A DNA stretch of 64,000 nucleotides from Paenibacillus glucanolyticus NBRC 15330 (GTDB lineage Bacteria > Bacillota > Bacilli > Paenibacillales > Paenibacillaceae): positions 121,993 through 185,992 of the forward strand of contig NZ_BIMC01000012.1 in NCBI RefSeq assembly GCF_004000885.1. Reading direction: 5' to 3'. The first letter of the stretch is position 1. The number at the start of each line of letters is the position of its first letter. The position numbers were made by a program, and so were the translations under genes. The notes below the pieces were generated by a model. It made no database searches. It was not told the origin of the DNA and saw only the letters and a list, made by a program, of their open reading frames with translations. Shown here one piece after another: positions 17,953 to 26,522 of the stretch.

Positions 17953-18108
17953 CGCCAAGAGCACGAAGTGCGCTATATCAATCCAAGGAACACGGTCCCT
18001 CATATGTAATTTTACGATTCGGATATCCGATATATTCAGGAGCTGCTCGCCAACTGGTCTGATGAAGAGACCACACTGGAGAATCTGATGATCCCGCCTG
18101 CGAAATAA
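17953..18108 (+). pseudogene. Possible remnant of an unidentified gene
   Basis: A 51-codon stretch reads like protein (EVRYINPRNTVPHM, then FYDSDIRYIQELLANWSDEE and ENLMIPPAK before TAA at 18106), but TAA at 18007 splits it and there is no start codon or ribosome site. The codon pattern looks coding. I do not recognise the family. It lies in the 335-nt gap upstream of rrf2; the rest of that gap holds the rrf2 promoter and a terminator. Confidence 0.3.
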
Positions 18109-18122
18109 AGCTCATCCCTTCA

Positions 18123-18181
18123 TGAAAAAAAGCCTCTTTCACGCTATGGGTCAGTCCCATATGGCTGAGAGAGGCTTTTCA
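18123..18181. terminator. Long bidirectional stem-loop terminator
   Basis: AAAAGCCTCT pairs with AGAGAGGCTTTT across an inner ATGGG/CCCAT stem, with A and T runs on the two sides. It closes the small membrane-protein gene on the minus strand. Confidence 0.75.
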
Positions 18182-18200
18182 CGTTTAGGATCCGCTGGAT

Positions 18201-18368
18201 TTAGAACATCGGGAATACGTATTTGATAAGGAAATACAAGAAACCAAAAAAGATGATCAGATATGCAACGTACTTGATTAAAGTAGAAGCCACCCTGCTG
18301 GAGTCGCTGCGCTCCTCGATGTTCCGAGTCTCAATCTCCACGTCATGGTCCTGGCGCTGCCTGCTCAT
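18201..18368 (-). CDS. Small single-pass membrane protein, 55 residues
   Basis: The N-terminal half is charged (MSRQRQDHDVEIETRNIEER) and the C-terminal half is one hydrophobic helix (YVAYLIIFFGFLYFLIKYVF). GGAGGTG lies 6 nt before ATG 18368, clearly better placed than for the in-frame ATG at 18383, which overlaps it. The function is unknown. It has its own terminator and lies downstream of the AEC transporter gene on the same strand. Confidence 0.65.
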   Translation of the reverse strand: MSRQRQDHDVEIETRNIEERSDSSRVASTLIKYVAYLIIFFGFLYFLIKYVFPMF

Positions 18369-18408
18369 AGTCTCCACCTCCATCCGATTCTGTAGTGCAG
18401 ATGATGGT

Positions 18409-18452
18409 AATCTCTTGAAGCTTACTACTCTTTACACACTCATCAAGAGATT
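18409..18452. repeat. Inverted repeat downstream of the AEC transporter
   Basis: AATCTCTTGA (18409-18418) and TCAAGAGATT (18443-18452) form a perfect 10-bp stem around a 24-nt loop. There is no T tail, so it may be a transcript-end stabiliser or an operator. Confidence 0.45.
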
Positions 18453-18509
18453 GAACCATTCTGCAAGGGAGACTGGAGTAATTGATAGTACCTTAGCAGG
18501 CCTTGTTAT

Positions 18510-19433
18510 TTAAAGAAAGCCAATCATGGCAGGCAGCACGATGAAGGAAGCCAGTGTGGTCCACAGGATGCACCTGGATACAAGCTTCGGTGCGGCGTCA
18601 TACTCTTCCGCAAGGATCACGGCGTTTACCGCCGCAGGCATGGCGGACAGAATCAGAATAACCGAGAATAATGTTCCCTTAATGGATAGTATCGCGAGCA
18701 AGCCCCAAGCCACTAACGGGCCGATCAGCATTCGCATCGCCATCCCCGACCAGAATCCGCGCCTTGTGACGGATAAAGACGTTCCAGCTTCCCGTACGCC
18801 TACCATCTGAGCGCCCAGAATCACAAGGGCCAGTGGCGCATAAGCTGCGGACAGCATGGATACGCCGGTTTCCAACCCTTGCGGGAGCTGGAAATCCGTC
18901 ACGCGGAAGAGCACGGCGAGCGCCGCTGCGTAGACCGAGGGAAGCGTGAATACCGATCGGATCGCTTTGGCTGCCGAAAAATGTGATCTTGCTGCCAGAT
19001 ACACGCCTAATGTATTCATAATGATAATTTGTACAATGACATAGACGGAGGCTTTATCCAGCCCTGCCTGCCCGAAAGCCAGCAGCACGAGCGGAAGTCC
19101 ATAATTCACGCTGTTGGTGAAGATGGTGGTCAAGGCAAGCCCGGATTTTTCCGTTTGGGACAGACCCAGCATTTTCCCAGCGAAGGCACTGAGTGCCCAC
19201 AGGACCATCACGTTCAGAAGACAAAACGCAACCGTGACCGTGACCTCGTTCGAGGTTATAGAAGCCTTCTCCAGCGTCTCGAAGATGAGGGCCGGGCTTA
19301 ACACATACAAAGACAAGGCCGAGAGCGCCTTGGTTTCGATTCCCTTAAAGCGTTTGAGCAGCGCTCCACCGATGACAGGCAGAGATATGGGCAGGAATAC
19401 GCTATAAATCGTAGCTAAGAAAGAAGAGATCAT
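18510..19433 (-). CDS. AEC-family (auxin efflux carrier/malate permease type) transporter
   Basis: About 307 residues form roughly ten membrane helices in two sets, as in the AEC family: MISSFLATIYSVFLPISLPVIGG at the start, TNSVNYGLPLVLLAFG in the middle (the conserved N-x-x-N/G-x-P region) and AVNAVILAEEYDAAPKLVS near the end. Members carry organic acids, such as malate, or other anions. The start at ATG 19433 has AAGGGTG 6 nt upstream; an upstream in-frame extension to 19505 has no ribosome site. It is a single-gene unit. Confidence 0.85.
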   Translation of the reverse strand: MISSFLATIYSVFLPISLPVIGGALLKRFKGIETKALSALSLYVLSPALIFETLEKASITSNEVTVTVAFCLLNVMVLWALSAFAGKMLGLSQTEKSGLALTTIFTNSVNYGLPLVLLAFGQAGLDKASVYVIVQIIIMNTLGVYLAARSHFSAAKAIRSVFTLPSVYAAALAVLFRVTDFQLPQGLETGVSMLSAAYAPLALVILGAQMVGVREAGTSLSVTRRGFWSGMAMRMLIGPLVAWGLLAILSIKGTLFSVILILSAMPAAVNAVILAEEYDAAPKLVSRCILWTTLASFIVLPAMIGFL

Positions 19434-19537
19434 GGAGTTCACCCTTAAACAAATTAAAATATCACGTTCTCTACATCCTACCCCATCCCTAAAGCATTCG
19501 TCCAAGATTCAAAGACTATAGGTCTAATAGGTATTCA

Positions 19538-22500
19538 TTATGTAAGCCTCCTGATCACAAAGGAAACGACGGTTCCATTGCCCCGCGAGCTGTTGATCTC
19601 CAAGCCTTGCCCGTATATTTGCTTCAAGCGGCGGTCTGTGTTGATCATGCCGACTCCCTTGAGGTGTTTGTGGTTTCGCTGATCTTGCTCCAGCATGCGG
19701 CTGAGGTGCTTCTCATCCATCCCGACACCATCATCCGCGATAATAATCTTCACGATTTCCGCTTCACTTGCAATGCTGATGCTCACGGTTCCCCCCTCAG
19801 CCCGTACCAATATTCCATGAACAACTGCATTCTCCACAATCGTCTGCATGGCCAATGGAGGCAGCTCCAATTCCTGAACAGGAATTTCGTCCGCAATATT
19901 CCAATGGACGCGGAGCCGGTTACCATACCGTTCACCCTCGATATACAGATATGAACGAACCAGGCCCAGTTCCTGCTCCAGCGGTATAAGTCGCTGCAAG
20001 TTGCTGACATCATAGCTTGTTCTCAGATAATGGCTGAATTCCTCAATCAGCATAATCATCCGGGAAGGGTCGAGCTCGCCTAATGAAGCGATCGAATTTA
20101 ATGTATTGTGCAGAAAATGCGGCTGGATTTGTGCCTGGAGCCAAGCCGCTTCCATATGCAGCCGTTCCTGAATGGACCGCTTCAGTTCCAGCAGTGCGCG
20201 TACCCTCGTTTTTAGTTCCAGATGATCCACCGGCTTAATCAGATAATCGTTGGCTCCGGACATGAACCCCATATGGATATCCTCGGGCTGGCTTCGGGCG
20301 GTCAGCAGCAGGATCGGAAGCTCGGCGAGCATATATCTCTGCCGAATACGTCTGGACAGCTCATATCCTGACATCTGGGGCATCATCACATCCGAAATGA
20401 TCAGATCCCACTCGGCCTGCTCCAGTAATCGGAGGGCCTCCTCTGCCTGGGTCACGACAGTAATCCAATACCCTTCGCCAGAGAGCAATCCACGGATAAC
20501 CTTCAGGTTAACCGGATCATCATCTACGACGAGCAATCTGAAGACGTCTTGATCCGAAAACGGCTTAACCTCCACCGCTTCGGTCCTTTCCTTATCGGAC
20601 ACATCCATCTTATCAAATGCGGCCCCCGTCTCTTGTAATGAAGTTGAGGATGAAGCGGCCGCTGCGATCAATTCCTGAGTCTGCAGCTTCTCCTGTGCCG
20701 TAATCTCGTTCAGTTTCAAGGTGAACGTAAATGAAGTTCCCTGTCCGGGAACAGATGACACGGAAAGATTCCCTCCATGCAGCTCGACCAGCTGTTTACA
20801 GATGCTCAGCCCAAGCCCCAAGCCGCCTCTTGCAGCAGTCAAACGGGAATCACCCTGCTCATATGGGTGGAATATACGTCCCAGCGTCTCTTTCTCCATG
20901 CCGATCCCCGTATCACGAACATGGACGCGAGCGGTTGCCTGATCCGCATCCGCAGCTAGCTCAATTCGGCCATGCTCGGTGTACTTCAACGCATTATGGA
21001 TCAAATTAAACAAAATCTGGACCAAACGGCTTTCGTCAGCGCGTACCTTAGGAAAGTCATCTGCGATCTTACATACCAACTCGATGGGTCTGCCTTCCGC
21101 CATCGGCCGGAGCATATCCAGCACACCCTGGGCTGCACCCTGAAGATGAACAGGCTGAATGTTAAGCCGCATTCGGTTGTCCTTCAGCAATGAAACATCC
21201 AGCAAATCATCCAGCAGCAGCGACATCCGCCGGCCAATTCCGGTTATCAGCTCAAGCTGTCTTTGATCCTCTTTCGCTGGTGCTTCTTGTTTCTTATCCC
21301 GATCCAGCAGCGTTTGTGCGATATTAATCATGCCGTGCAGCGGGTTCCGCAGTTCATGAGACGTATTCGCGAGAAATTCATCCTTCATCTTGTCTGCACG
21401 CTTCAGCCGCTCAGCCTGTTCCTTCAGAACGACAGCGTTTCTCGTAAAGCGGATGAACCAGAAGGAGGCGAAACCGAGAAATGCGATGATCAGATCAACC
21501 GGATAATACGGAAGCTCTTTGAAATACCAAAATCTAAGAATTCCGCTTAGCATAATATTGCAGGACACGGCAACGGCCGACAGCAATATGAATATCGCGG
21601 CCTCCGTCCGCTCATTGACCGCCTTTCTGGCCATTGAGGGCAGAAACAACACGGCACCTATTAATACCACGGACAAAAATTTAGTGAGATACACCATAAG
21701 ATGAAACGGCAGAATCAAATAAACCACTGCATAGGAAACTGCCAGAATCACGTAGACCCGATAAAAGACCTCCTTGATTCTGGGCTGAAGCAGATGCTTG
21801 GTGCACAGAATCAAGCATAGAGAAATCGCCACATAACTGATAACCCTGAGCTTCACCGTCCATTCAAAATTAATGGCAGGAAGCCAGGCAAGAAGCAGCT
21901 TATCATCGTCAACCAGCGTGGCAAGGAGAGTGACAAGAATGAGACCGGCAAAATAGTATAGGCCTTTGCTCCGATAGCCGATCAGATACAAAATAAACAC
22001 ATACAAGACATGAAGCAGTAACACGATGCACACCAGCAGCTGCATGTTTTCCGAGAATGCTTTCCCCTTCATGACCGCTTCAGCCGTTCCAAATTTGATG
22101 GGCAGCCGGATTCCGCCGGAATCCGGATATTGATAATTGCTCACTTCCAGGGTGATATCCAGCTCATTTCCAATGCCCGGTGGAAAGATTGCGACATGAG
22201 GCACATTCCTGGCGACATGAGTGTCTGGCGTATCAGACGGATGGCCTAATTCGTGCACTAAATCGCCATTGACGTACAAACGATAGGCCGTACGGATATC
22301 CGTGATCCAGATGCCATAAATTGCGCTCTGTTTCGGTACGAGCACCTTGAGACGATAGGTTCCGTATCCGATCTCGCTTCCGTTCTCGTTCAAACTCTTC
22401 CAAGGGCCGGGAACCTGCAGGCAGCATGAATCGGAGGCCGTCTGTGCTCCTTGATGATGCAGCCGTTCAGGGCCCCTCCATTGATTCGGATAAAAGATCC

Positions 22501-22711
22501 ATTCCCCATTAAGAGCAACCATATTTCGGTCATCCGCCTGCCACCCCCGCAGATCTAACACCCCCTGCTGGAACGAGACTTGTTCGGGTACCATGATGAA
22601 CTTAAACCATACGAATCGTATGAAGAGTAATATCACGATAAATAATAAAGTAATCCCCAGCAATCTTCTGCCGGAGATCGGTTTGGATTCAGTGTTGGAA
22701 TGGGTCGACAA
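19538..22711 (-). CDS. Hybrid sensor kinase: 7TMR-DISM sensor, HisKA core, receiver, and a second LytS-type kinase core
   Basis: This 1057-residue protein carries two kinase cores. After a membrane anchor (16-36), an extracytoplasmic jelly-roll domain (50-205) and about seven helices (222-420) form a 7TMR-DISM module. Core 1 has His452 (NTSHELRNPLHG) and a HATPase_c domain with N-box at about 566-576. A receiver follows with phospho-Asp774 (LIISDVMMPQ). Core 2 is of the LytS class, with His865 in QIQPHFLHNTLNSIASL and a final HATPase_c (PPLAMQTIVENAVVHG). The start is TTG 22711 with AAAGGA 9 nt upstream. The likely partner is the BTAD response regulator two genes upstream in the same direction; the signal is unknown. 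Confidence 0.9.
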   Translation of the reverse strand: MSTHSNTESKPISGRRLLGITLLFIVILLFIRFVWFKFIMVPEQVSFQQGVLDLRGWQADDRNMVALNGEWIFYPNQWRGPERLHHQGAQTASDSCCLQVPGPWKSLNENGSEIGYGTYRLKVLVPKQSAIYGIWITDIRTAYRLYVNGDLVHELGHPSDTPDTHVARNVPHVAIFPPGIGNELDITLEVSNYQYPDSGGIRLPIKFGTAEAVMKGKAFSENMQLLVCIVLLLHVLYVFILYLIGYRSKGLYYFAGLILVTLLATLVDDDKLLLAWLPAINFEWTVKLRVISYVAISLCLILCTKHLLQPRIKEVFYRVYVILAVSYAVVYLILPFHLMVYLTKFLSVVLIGAVLFLPSMARKAVNERTEAAIFILLSAVAVSCNIMLSGILRFWYFKELPYYPVDLIIAFLGFASFWFIRFTRNAVVLKEQAERLKRADKMKDEFLANTSHELRNPLHGMINIAQTLLDRDKKQEAPAKEDQRQLELITGIGRRMSLLLDDLLDVSLLKDNRMRLNIQPVHLQGAAQGVLDMLRPMAEGRPIELVCKIADDFPKVRADESRLVQILFNLIHNALKYTEHGRIELAADADQATARVHVRDTGIGMEKETLGRIFHPYEQGDSRLTAARGGLGLGLSICKQLVELHGGNLSVSSVPGQGTSFTFTLKLNEITAQEKLQTQELIAAAASSSTSLQETGAAFDKMDVSDKERTEAVEVKPFSDQDVFRLLVVDDDPVNLKVIRGLLSGEGYWITVVTQAEEALRLLEQAEWDLIISDVMMPQMSGYELSRRIRQRYMLAELPILLLTARSQPEDIHMGFMSGANDYLIKPVDHLELKTRVRALLELKRSIQERLHMEAAWLQAQIQPHFLHNTLNSIASLGELDPSRMIMLIEEFSHYLRTSYDVSNLQRLIPLEQELGLVRSYLYIEGERYGNRLRVHWNIADEIPVQELELPPLAMQTIVENAVVHGILVRAEGGTVSISIASEAEIVKIIIADDGVGMDEKHLSRMLEQDQRNHKHLKGVGMINTDRRLKQIYGQGLEINSSRGNGTVVSFVIRRLT

Positions 22712-22840
22712 CCATAACAGTCCTTTACCTTATAATAATGAACCCTATATTCATATCTGTCCATTATTTTACATCGTTACAGGACCGCTGTCTTTGAATT
22801 TCGACAAAGTTTCAGCTTAACCTACTGTCAGGCACACCCC

Positions 22841-23479
22841 TTACACAACCGCCTTCCCTTCACGCTGCAGCGGCCGGTATGGAAATAATTCTGCGGCAGA
22901 AACATGTTTTAACCTATAATAAGAATAAAATCTTTTCCTTCCCGACGCCTCATACAGCCACGAGAAAAAATCGAATATCGAATCATCCACCCATTTTCCG
23001 TTGTATTCAACGAGCGACCGCAGATAAGGGATTTGGAGTTTCACTTTGCCCTCCCACATGAAAATAAACGTGTTGACCTCCGCATTTTTTTGCAATAAAA
23101 AATGAAGTGTTTGCTCATCCAGCAAAAACTTCTCCTGGTCACATATGAATACAGGCCCCTCGTCTGTCGCTACGATGCCGATCAGCTTGGTGTTGAAATG
23201 AACATAGAAGCCTCTGCAATACTGGACATCCTTCCCCGCATCCAGCTCAAGCTCCCGAAACGATCCAAGCTCCAGCCCCACAGCCTTATGCAGCGAAGAA
23301 TCCTTAAATCTCCGAATAAATTTCATAACCGAATGATGTACCTCCTGATTCTTATGATTCTCTCCAGAGTATAGGCGGCCATCCTCTACAATTTCTGAAC
23401 AGGGCACCAGAATGCAGGTCTTCCTTCTTCGAACAATATAAAAAAAATCACCGAATGCATATCCGGTGATTACGCGCAA
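22841..23479 (-). CDS. Hypothetical protein between kinase and response regulator
   Basis: I do not recognise this product of up to 212 residues. It has no clear membrane segment or signal peptide and is rich in aromatic residues (FFSWLYEASGRKRFYSYYRL). The apparent start is TTG 23479, 13 nt after the response regulator stop, with no good ribosome site; initiation further in, at ATG for MKFIRRF, is possible. Its place between the regulator and the hybrid kinase on one strand suggests an accessory part of that signalling unit. Confidence 0.55.
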   Translation of the reverse strand: MRVITGYAFGDFFYIVRRRKTCILVPCSEIVEDGRLYSGENHKNQEVHHSVMKFIRRFKDSSLHKAVGLELGSFRELELDAGKDVQYCRGFYVHFNTKLIGIVATDEGPVFICDQEKFLLDEQTLHFLLQKNAEVNTFIFMWEGKVKLQIPYLRSLVEYNGKWVDDSIFDFFSWLYEASGRKRFYSYYRLKHVSAAELFPYRPLQREGKAVV

Positions 23480-23492
23480 TATAAGTGTTATT

Positions 23493-24650
23493 CTAGTTCA
23501 GGCTCTCAGTATGAGCTCCGTGGTTCCATTCGTCGTACCACTTTTTTATGTAAGGACTCGGCTCCTCACCCATCTCATCCCTTAATAATTGAGACAGAAG
23601 AGCGAATTGTCGGTGCACTTGTGCCGGATTATCCTGCATCACATATAATTTCATGAGTGAAAAATAGGCCTTCTCCTCCATGGGATGCTGCCTCTGGATC
23701 GAGGAGTAACACAATATGGCCTCATCCATACGCTCCTGCTCCACATACCAGTCCGCCATGCATAAAGAAGAAGTAAGCCATAACTCCTTCAAGCGCTGCC
23801 GTTCCCCCTCTGCCCACCAATAATCATATTCCTGCAGGTAATCGCCTGTGTACAGCTTCATCATTTCAATATGCCGATCAATCGAAGCGGCCGACACGGA
23901 AGGGTTTGACGAGAACCAGTTCTCCCATTCCTCGATGTCCAGCTGTACGTCCTCTATATTCAGCACGTAGCCTTCCGTCGTGTTGGTAATCTGAAACCTA
24001 GTGTCGTAAGGCTCCAGGGTCTTTCGGATGTGATAAATGGCGGTATACAGCTGCGGATATGCCTTGTCCATATCAAACTCCGGCCACAGCATATCGATCA
24101 ATGCCGACTTTCGAACAAGCTGCCCCCTATGCTGCAGCATATAGATGAATATCTCCTGGGCCCGGGTTGTCCGCCAATGGAGCATGGCAAATTGCCCTGG
24201 ATCATTCGGCTGCTCGACCATCACTTGACGAAACATTGTCATCCGAATTTTGCGGTTGGGCTCCATAACCTCTTCCGGCCTTGCAGCAATGCGGCTTCGC
24301 AAGCGCTCCATCGTTTTGGCCACTCTGTCGATCTGCACGGGTTTCACAATGTAATCGACCGCATTCAATTCAAATGCAGTAACGGCATACTCGTGATAAC
24401 CCGTCACAAAAACAATGCACAGATGGGGCTTTTGTTCCAGAAGCTGCTCGGCCAGCTCAATTCCGTTTAATTCGGGTAAGCTGATATCCAAAAAAACGAT
24501 ATCCACATCACGTGATAGAATTTCTTTTCTCCCTTCAAAGGGATTCGTGTACGCGCCTATTACATCTATAGAAATGGTATCCAGTTTTAACAGCTGCCGT
24601 TCTAAATACTTCAAGGCCAACGGTTCGTCATCTACGAGAATTACCTTCAT
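23493..24650 (-). CDS. Response regulator with BTAD-type transcriptional activator domain
   Basis: The 385-residue protein starts with a receiver domain (MKVILVDDEPLALKYLE, phospho-Asp55 in IVFLDISLPELNG, Lys in DYIVKPVQ). It continues with an OmpR-like winged helix of the SARP type (about 150-225, RKSALIDMLWPEF) and a bacterial transcriptional activation domain built of TPR-like helices (about 235-375). This form is typical of Paenibacillus regulators paired with 7TMR-DISM kinases. The kinase is encoded downstream on the same strand. Two palindromes lie in the divergent promoter region upstream. Confidence 0.88.
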   Translation of the reverse strand: MKVILVDDEPLALKYLERQLLKLDTISIDVIGAYTNPFEGRKEILSRDVDIVFLDISLPELNGIELAEQLLEQKPHLCIVFVTGYHEYAVTAFELNAVDYIVKPVQIDRVAKTMERLRSRIAARPEEVMEPNRKIRMTMFRQVMVEQPNDPGQFAMLHWRTTRAQEIFIYMLQHRGQLVRKSALIDMLWPEFDMDKAYPQLYTAIYHIRKTLEPYDTRFQITNTTEGYVLNIEDVQLDIEEWENWFSSNPSVSAASIDRHIEMMKLYTGDYLQEYDYWWAEGERQRLKELWLTSSLCMADWYVEQERMDEAILCYSSIQRQHPMEEKAYFSLMKLYVMQDNPAQVHRQFALLSQLLRDEMGEEPSPYIKKWYDEWNHGAHTESLN

Positions 24651-24709
24651 TCATATTACTCCTTGGATTGGAAAAATACGGTCATATTTAACTATATTGA
24701 TTCCTGCGC

Positions 24710-24731
24710 ATTGTTGCAACAATCGATATCG
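24710..24731. promoter_or_regulatory. Adjacent palindromes upstream of the BTAD regulator
   Basis: ATTGTTGCAACAAT (24710-24723) is a perfect 14-bp palindrome and CGATATCG (24724-24731) abuts it. They lie 60 nt upstream of the response regulator start. Confidence 0.4.
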
Positions 24732-24763
24732 CAATTATGACAATATACTCATTATTTTTTCTC

Positions 24764-24797
24764 TTGAAAAACTTATAATTCCAAGTATAATACTTGG
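24764..24797 (+). promoter_or_regulatory. Promoter with a palindrome over its -10 box
   Basis: TTGAAA (24764-24769) and TATAAT (24786-24791) are 16 bp apart and face the 114-residue gene. The -10 sits inside the perfect 17-bp palindrome CCAAGTATAATACTTGG (24781-24797), which would let a bound repressor block the polymerase. Confidence 0.6.
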
Positions 24798-24836
24798 TAT
24801 AAAACTGAGAAAGAGTTTGCTAAGGGGGCCTTCAAC

Positions 24837-25181
24837 TTGGAGAATCACGATAAAGAACCGGCATCTTTGTCCCTTGATGATTATCTCGATCTTCTGAATC
24901 TGGCCATTCGCTTGGGAGATACGAAGTGGCAGGCAGATATTATGGCCACGCTCCAGCAAATGCAGGAGCCGCAGTCCAAACCGCACATGAAAAAGGACGA
25001 GTGCACCGAGCAGGAGCTGTGGCAATGCGTGGATCAAATCAATGACCGCATGCTTGTCCTGTACAATGATCTGAAGGCAACGGATGATGAAGACATGCAG
25101 CGCGAGCTGCTGGATCAGATGTGGAGGCTTAAAATTGCGCGGGTTGAGGTGTTCCGAAAAATACGCTCGATATATCTATAA
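24837..25181 (+). CDS. Hypothetical helical protein, 114 residues
   Basis: The start is TTG with AGGGGGCC about 7 nt upstream. The product is acidic and predicted largely helical (LSLDDYLDLLNLAIRLGD; DEDMQRELLDQMWRLKIARV) with no membrane segment or enzyme motif. I do not recognise the family. Its promoter is overlapped by a palindrome and it is closed by a perfect terminator stem, so it is a tightly delimited single-gene unit. Confidence 0.68.
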   Translation: MENHDKEPASLSLDDYLDLLNLAIRLGDTKWQADIMATLQQMQEPQSKPHMKKDECTEQELWQCVDQINDRMLVLYNDLKATDDEDMQRELLDQMWRLKIARVEVFRKIRSIYL

Positions 25182-25225
25182 AACAAAGACGATTCTTCAG
25201 CTGGAAGAATCGTCTTTGTTTTATA
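25177..25225. terminator. Strong perfect-stem bidirectional terminator
   Basis: A perfect 22-bp inverted repeat (arms 25177-25198 and 25204-25225, core AAAGACGATTCTTC) surrounds a 5-nt loop. The flanks are A-rich and T-rich, so it can serve both convergent genes. Confidence 0.88.
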
Positions 25226-25248
25226 GATGAGGATACCGCTCTCTATAA

Positions 25249-25737
25249 TTATACATTCAGGTTATAATACACAAACTCATCATCCCTCGCGTACCCCGCG
25301 GATTCATACAACCGCTGCGCTTTCAGGTTATGCAGCTGCGTGGACAAAGTCAGCCCCTTGGCACCGGTTTGAACAGCATGCATTTTCGCTTGATCAAGCA
25401 ATTTTCTGCCGATGCCATGCCCCCGGTAATCCGAATCCACAAACAGATCATTCAGAATCCATATGCGGGACATCGAGAGCGATGATAAGGATGGATATAG
25501 CTGTACATAACCTGCCGGAACCAGGGTATCTGCCGTCTTAGAGACTGCTAAATAAATAACTGAATCCCCTTGAGTGAGTCTCTCCCGGATATATTGCTCT
25601 GCCCCGGACAAGTCATCATCCCGCTTGTAAAATTGCCGATACTGATTGAATAAACCGGCTGCCTTGCCCAGATCCTGCAATTCTGCTCGATATACATAAA
25701 TCTCCGCCTTCAAACATCCCACATCCTTTTTGTCCAT
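25249..25737 (-). CDS. GNAT-family N-acetyltransferase
   Basis: The 162-residue protein has the GNAT acetyl-CoA loop (DSDYRGHGIGRKLLDQAKMHA) after a beta strand with RIWILNDLFV, and the closing LKAQRLYESAGYARDDEFVYY region. The substrate is unknown. It lies convergent to the 114-residue gene and shares its terminator. The next gene on this strand is another GNAT protein, separated by about 100 nt, so co-transcription is possible but unproven. Confidence 0.85.
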   Translation of the reverse strand: MDKKDVGCLKAEIYVYRAELQDLGKAAGLFNQYRQFYKRDDDLSGAEQYIRERLTQGDSVIYLAVSKTADTLVPAGYVQLYPSLSSLSMSRIWILNDLFVDSDYRGHGIGRKLLDQAKMHAVQTGAKGLTLSTQLHNLKAQRLYESAGYARDDEFVYYNLNV

Positions 25738-25837
25738 CGTTAATTCTAGTGTACTGGGGACATGCAGGTGTTTAGAATGCAGATTTCAATGAATTGTTTG
25801 CATGGATAACCCTATTTAGCCATCCCGATATCCGCTA

Positions 25838-26413
25838 TTACGCTTGATGATATAACGCCCTGTATTCATCCTCCAGGATACTCATCATAATGGAGTCATG
25901 GTAACGGTGATTGTAGTACAGCGCATCACGCTGGACCCCTTCCCGTTTAAACCCTACCTTCTCGTAGGCCTTAATCGCCCGTTCGTTATAATCAAACACC
26001 TGCAGCTCGATCCGGTGAAGATTAAGAAGTCCAAAGGCATATTCCAACAAAAGCCTGATCGCTTCCGGTCCATATCCCTTACCTAGATGCTCAGCGGAAT
26101 CGATAGCAATGCGAATATTAGCATTCCGGTTTATATGATCGATGTCCTGCAGAGCTACGTCACCAATGACCTGATCGTTATCCGATAAAGCAATCAGGAG
26201 CAGAACGGTATCGCCGCCAACAGATTTAGCCTCAATATATCGACGAACGCCTTCCATCGTAAAAGCCTGTTTTGTCCCCGTCAGCCTCCGCATTTCCGGA
26301 TTGAACAGCATCTGGAAATATCCTTCTGTGTCTTCTTGTCCGACGGGTCTCAAGTAGATCCGCTCGCCTTCCAGAAACCGTACCGGTTTCGGATTCCATA
26401 TGGTTGAACTCAT
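25838..26413 (-). CDS. GNAT-family N-acetyltransferase (RimJ/RimL type)
   Basis: The 191-residue protein opens with a RimJ-like segment (FLEGERIYLRPVGQEDTEGY) and has the acetyl-CoA binding region EHLGKGYGPEAIRLLLEYAFG and the closing NERAIKAYEKVGFKREGVQRD. Members acetylate protein N-termini or small amines; the target cannot be told. It is divergent from the MocR-type regulator, with about 110 nt between the starts. Confidence 0.87.
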   Translation of the reverse strand: MSSTIWNPKPVRFLEGERIYLRPVGQEDTEGYFQMLFNPEMRRLTGTKQAFTMEGVRRYIEAKSVGGDTVLLLIALSDNDQVIGDVALQDIDHINRNANIRIAIDSAEHLGKGYGPEAIRLLLEYAFGLLNLHRIELQVFDYNERAIKAYEKVGFKREGVQRDALYYNHRYHDSIMMSILEDEYRALYHQA

Positions 26414-26522
26414 TGCCGTTGTAACCTCCTGTTTCCTCTGGAACTTGAAATCCCTTATACTATATCAATACATTGACCATATCCATATATGCAGATTCCA
26501 ATAATTATAAAGGACAGATTCT

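Noticed and set aside
25177..25225. Perfect 22-bp inverted repeat as a mobile-element end or attachment site
   Set aside because: It sits between two convergent genes with flanking A and T runs, as a bidirectional terminator would.
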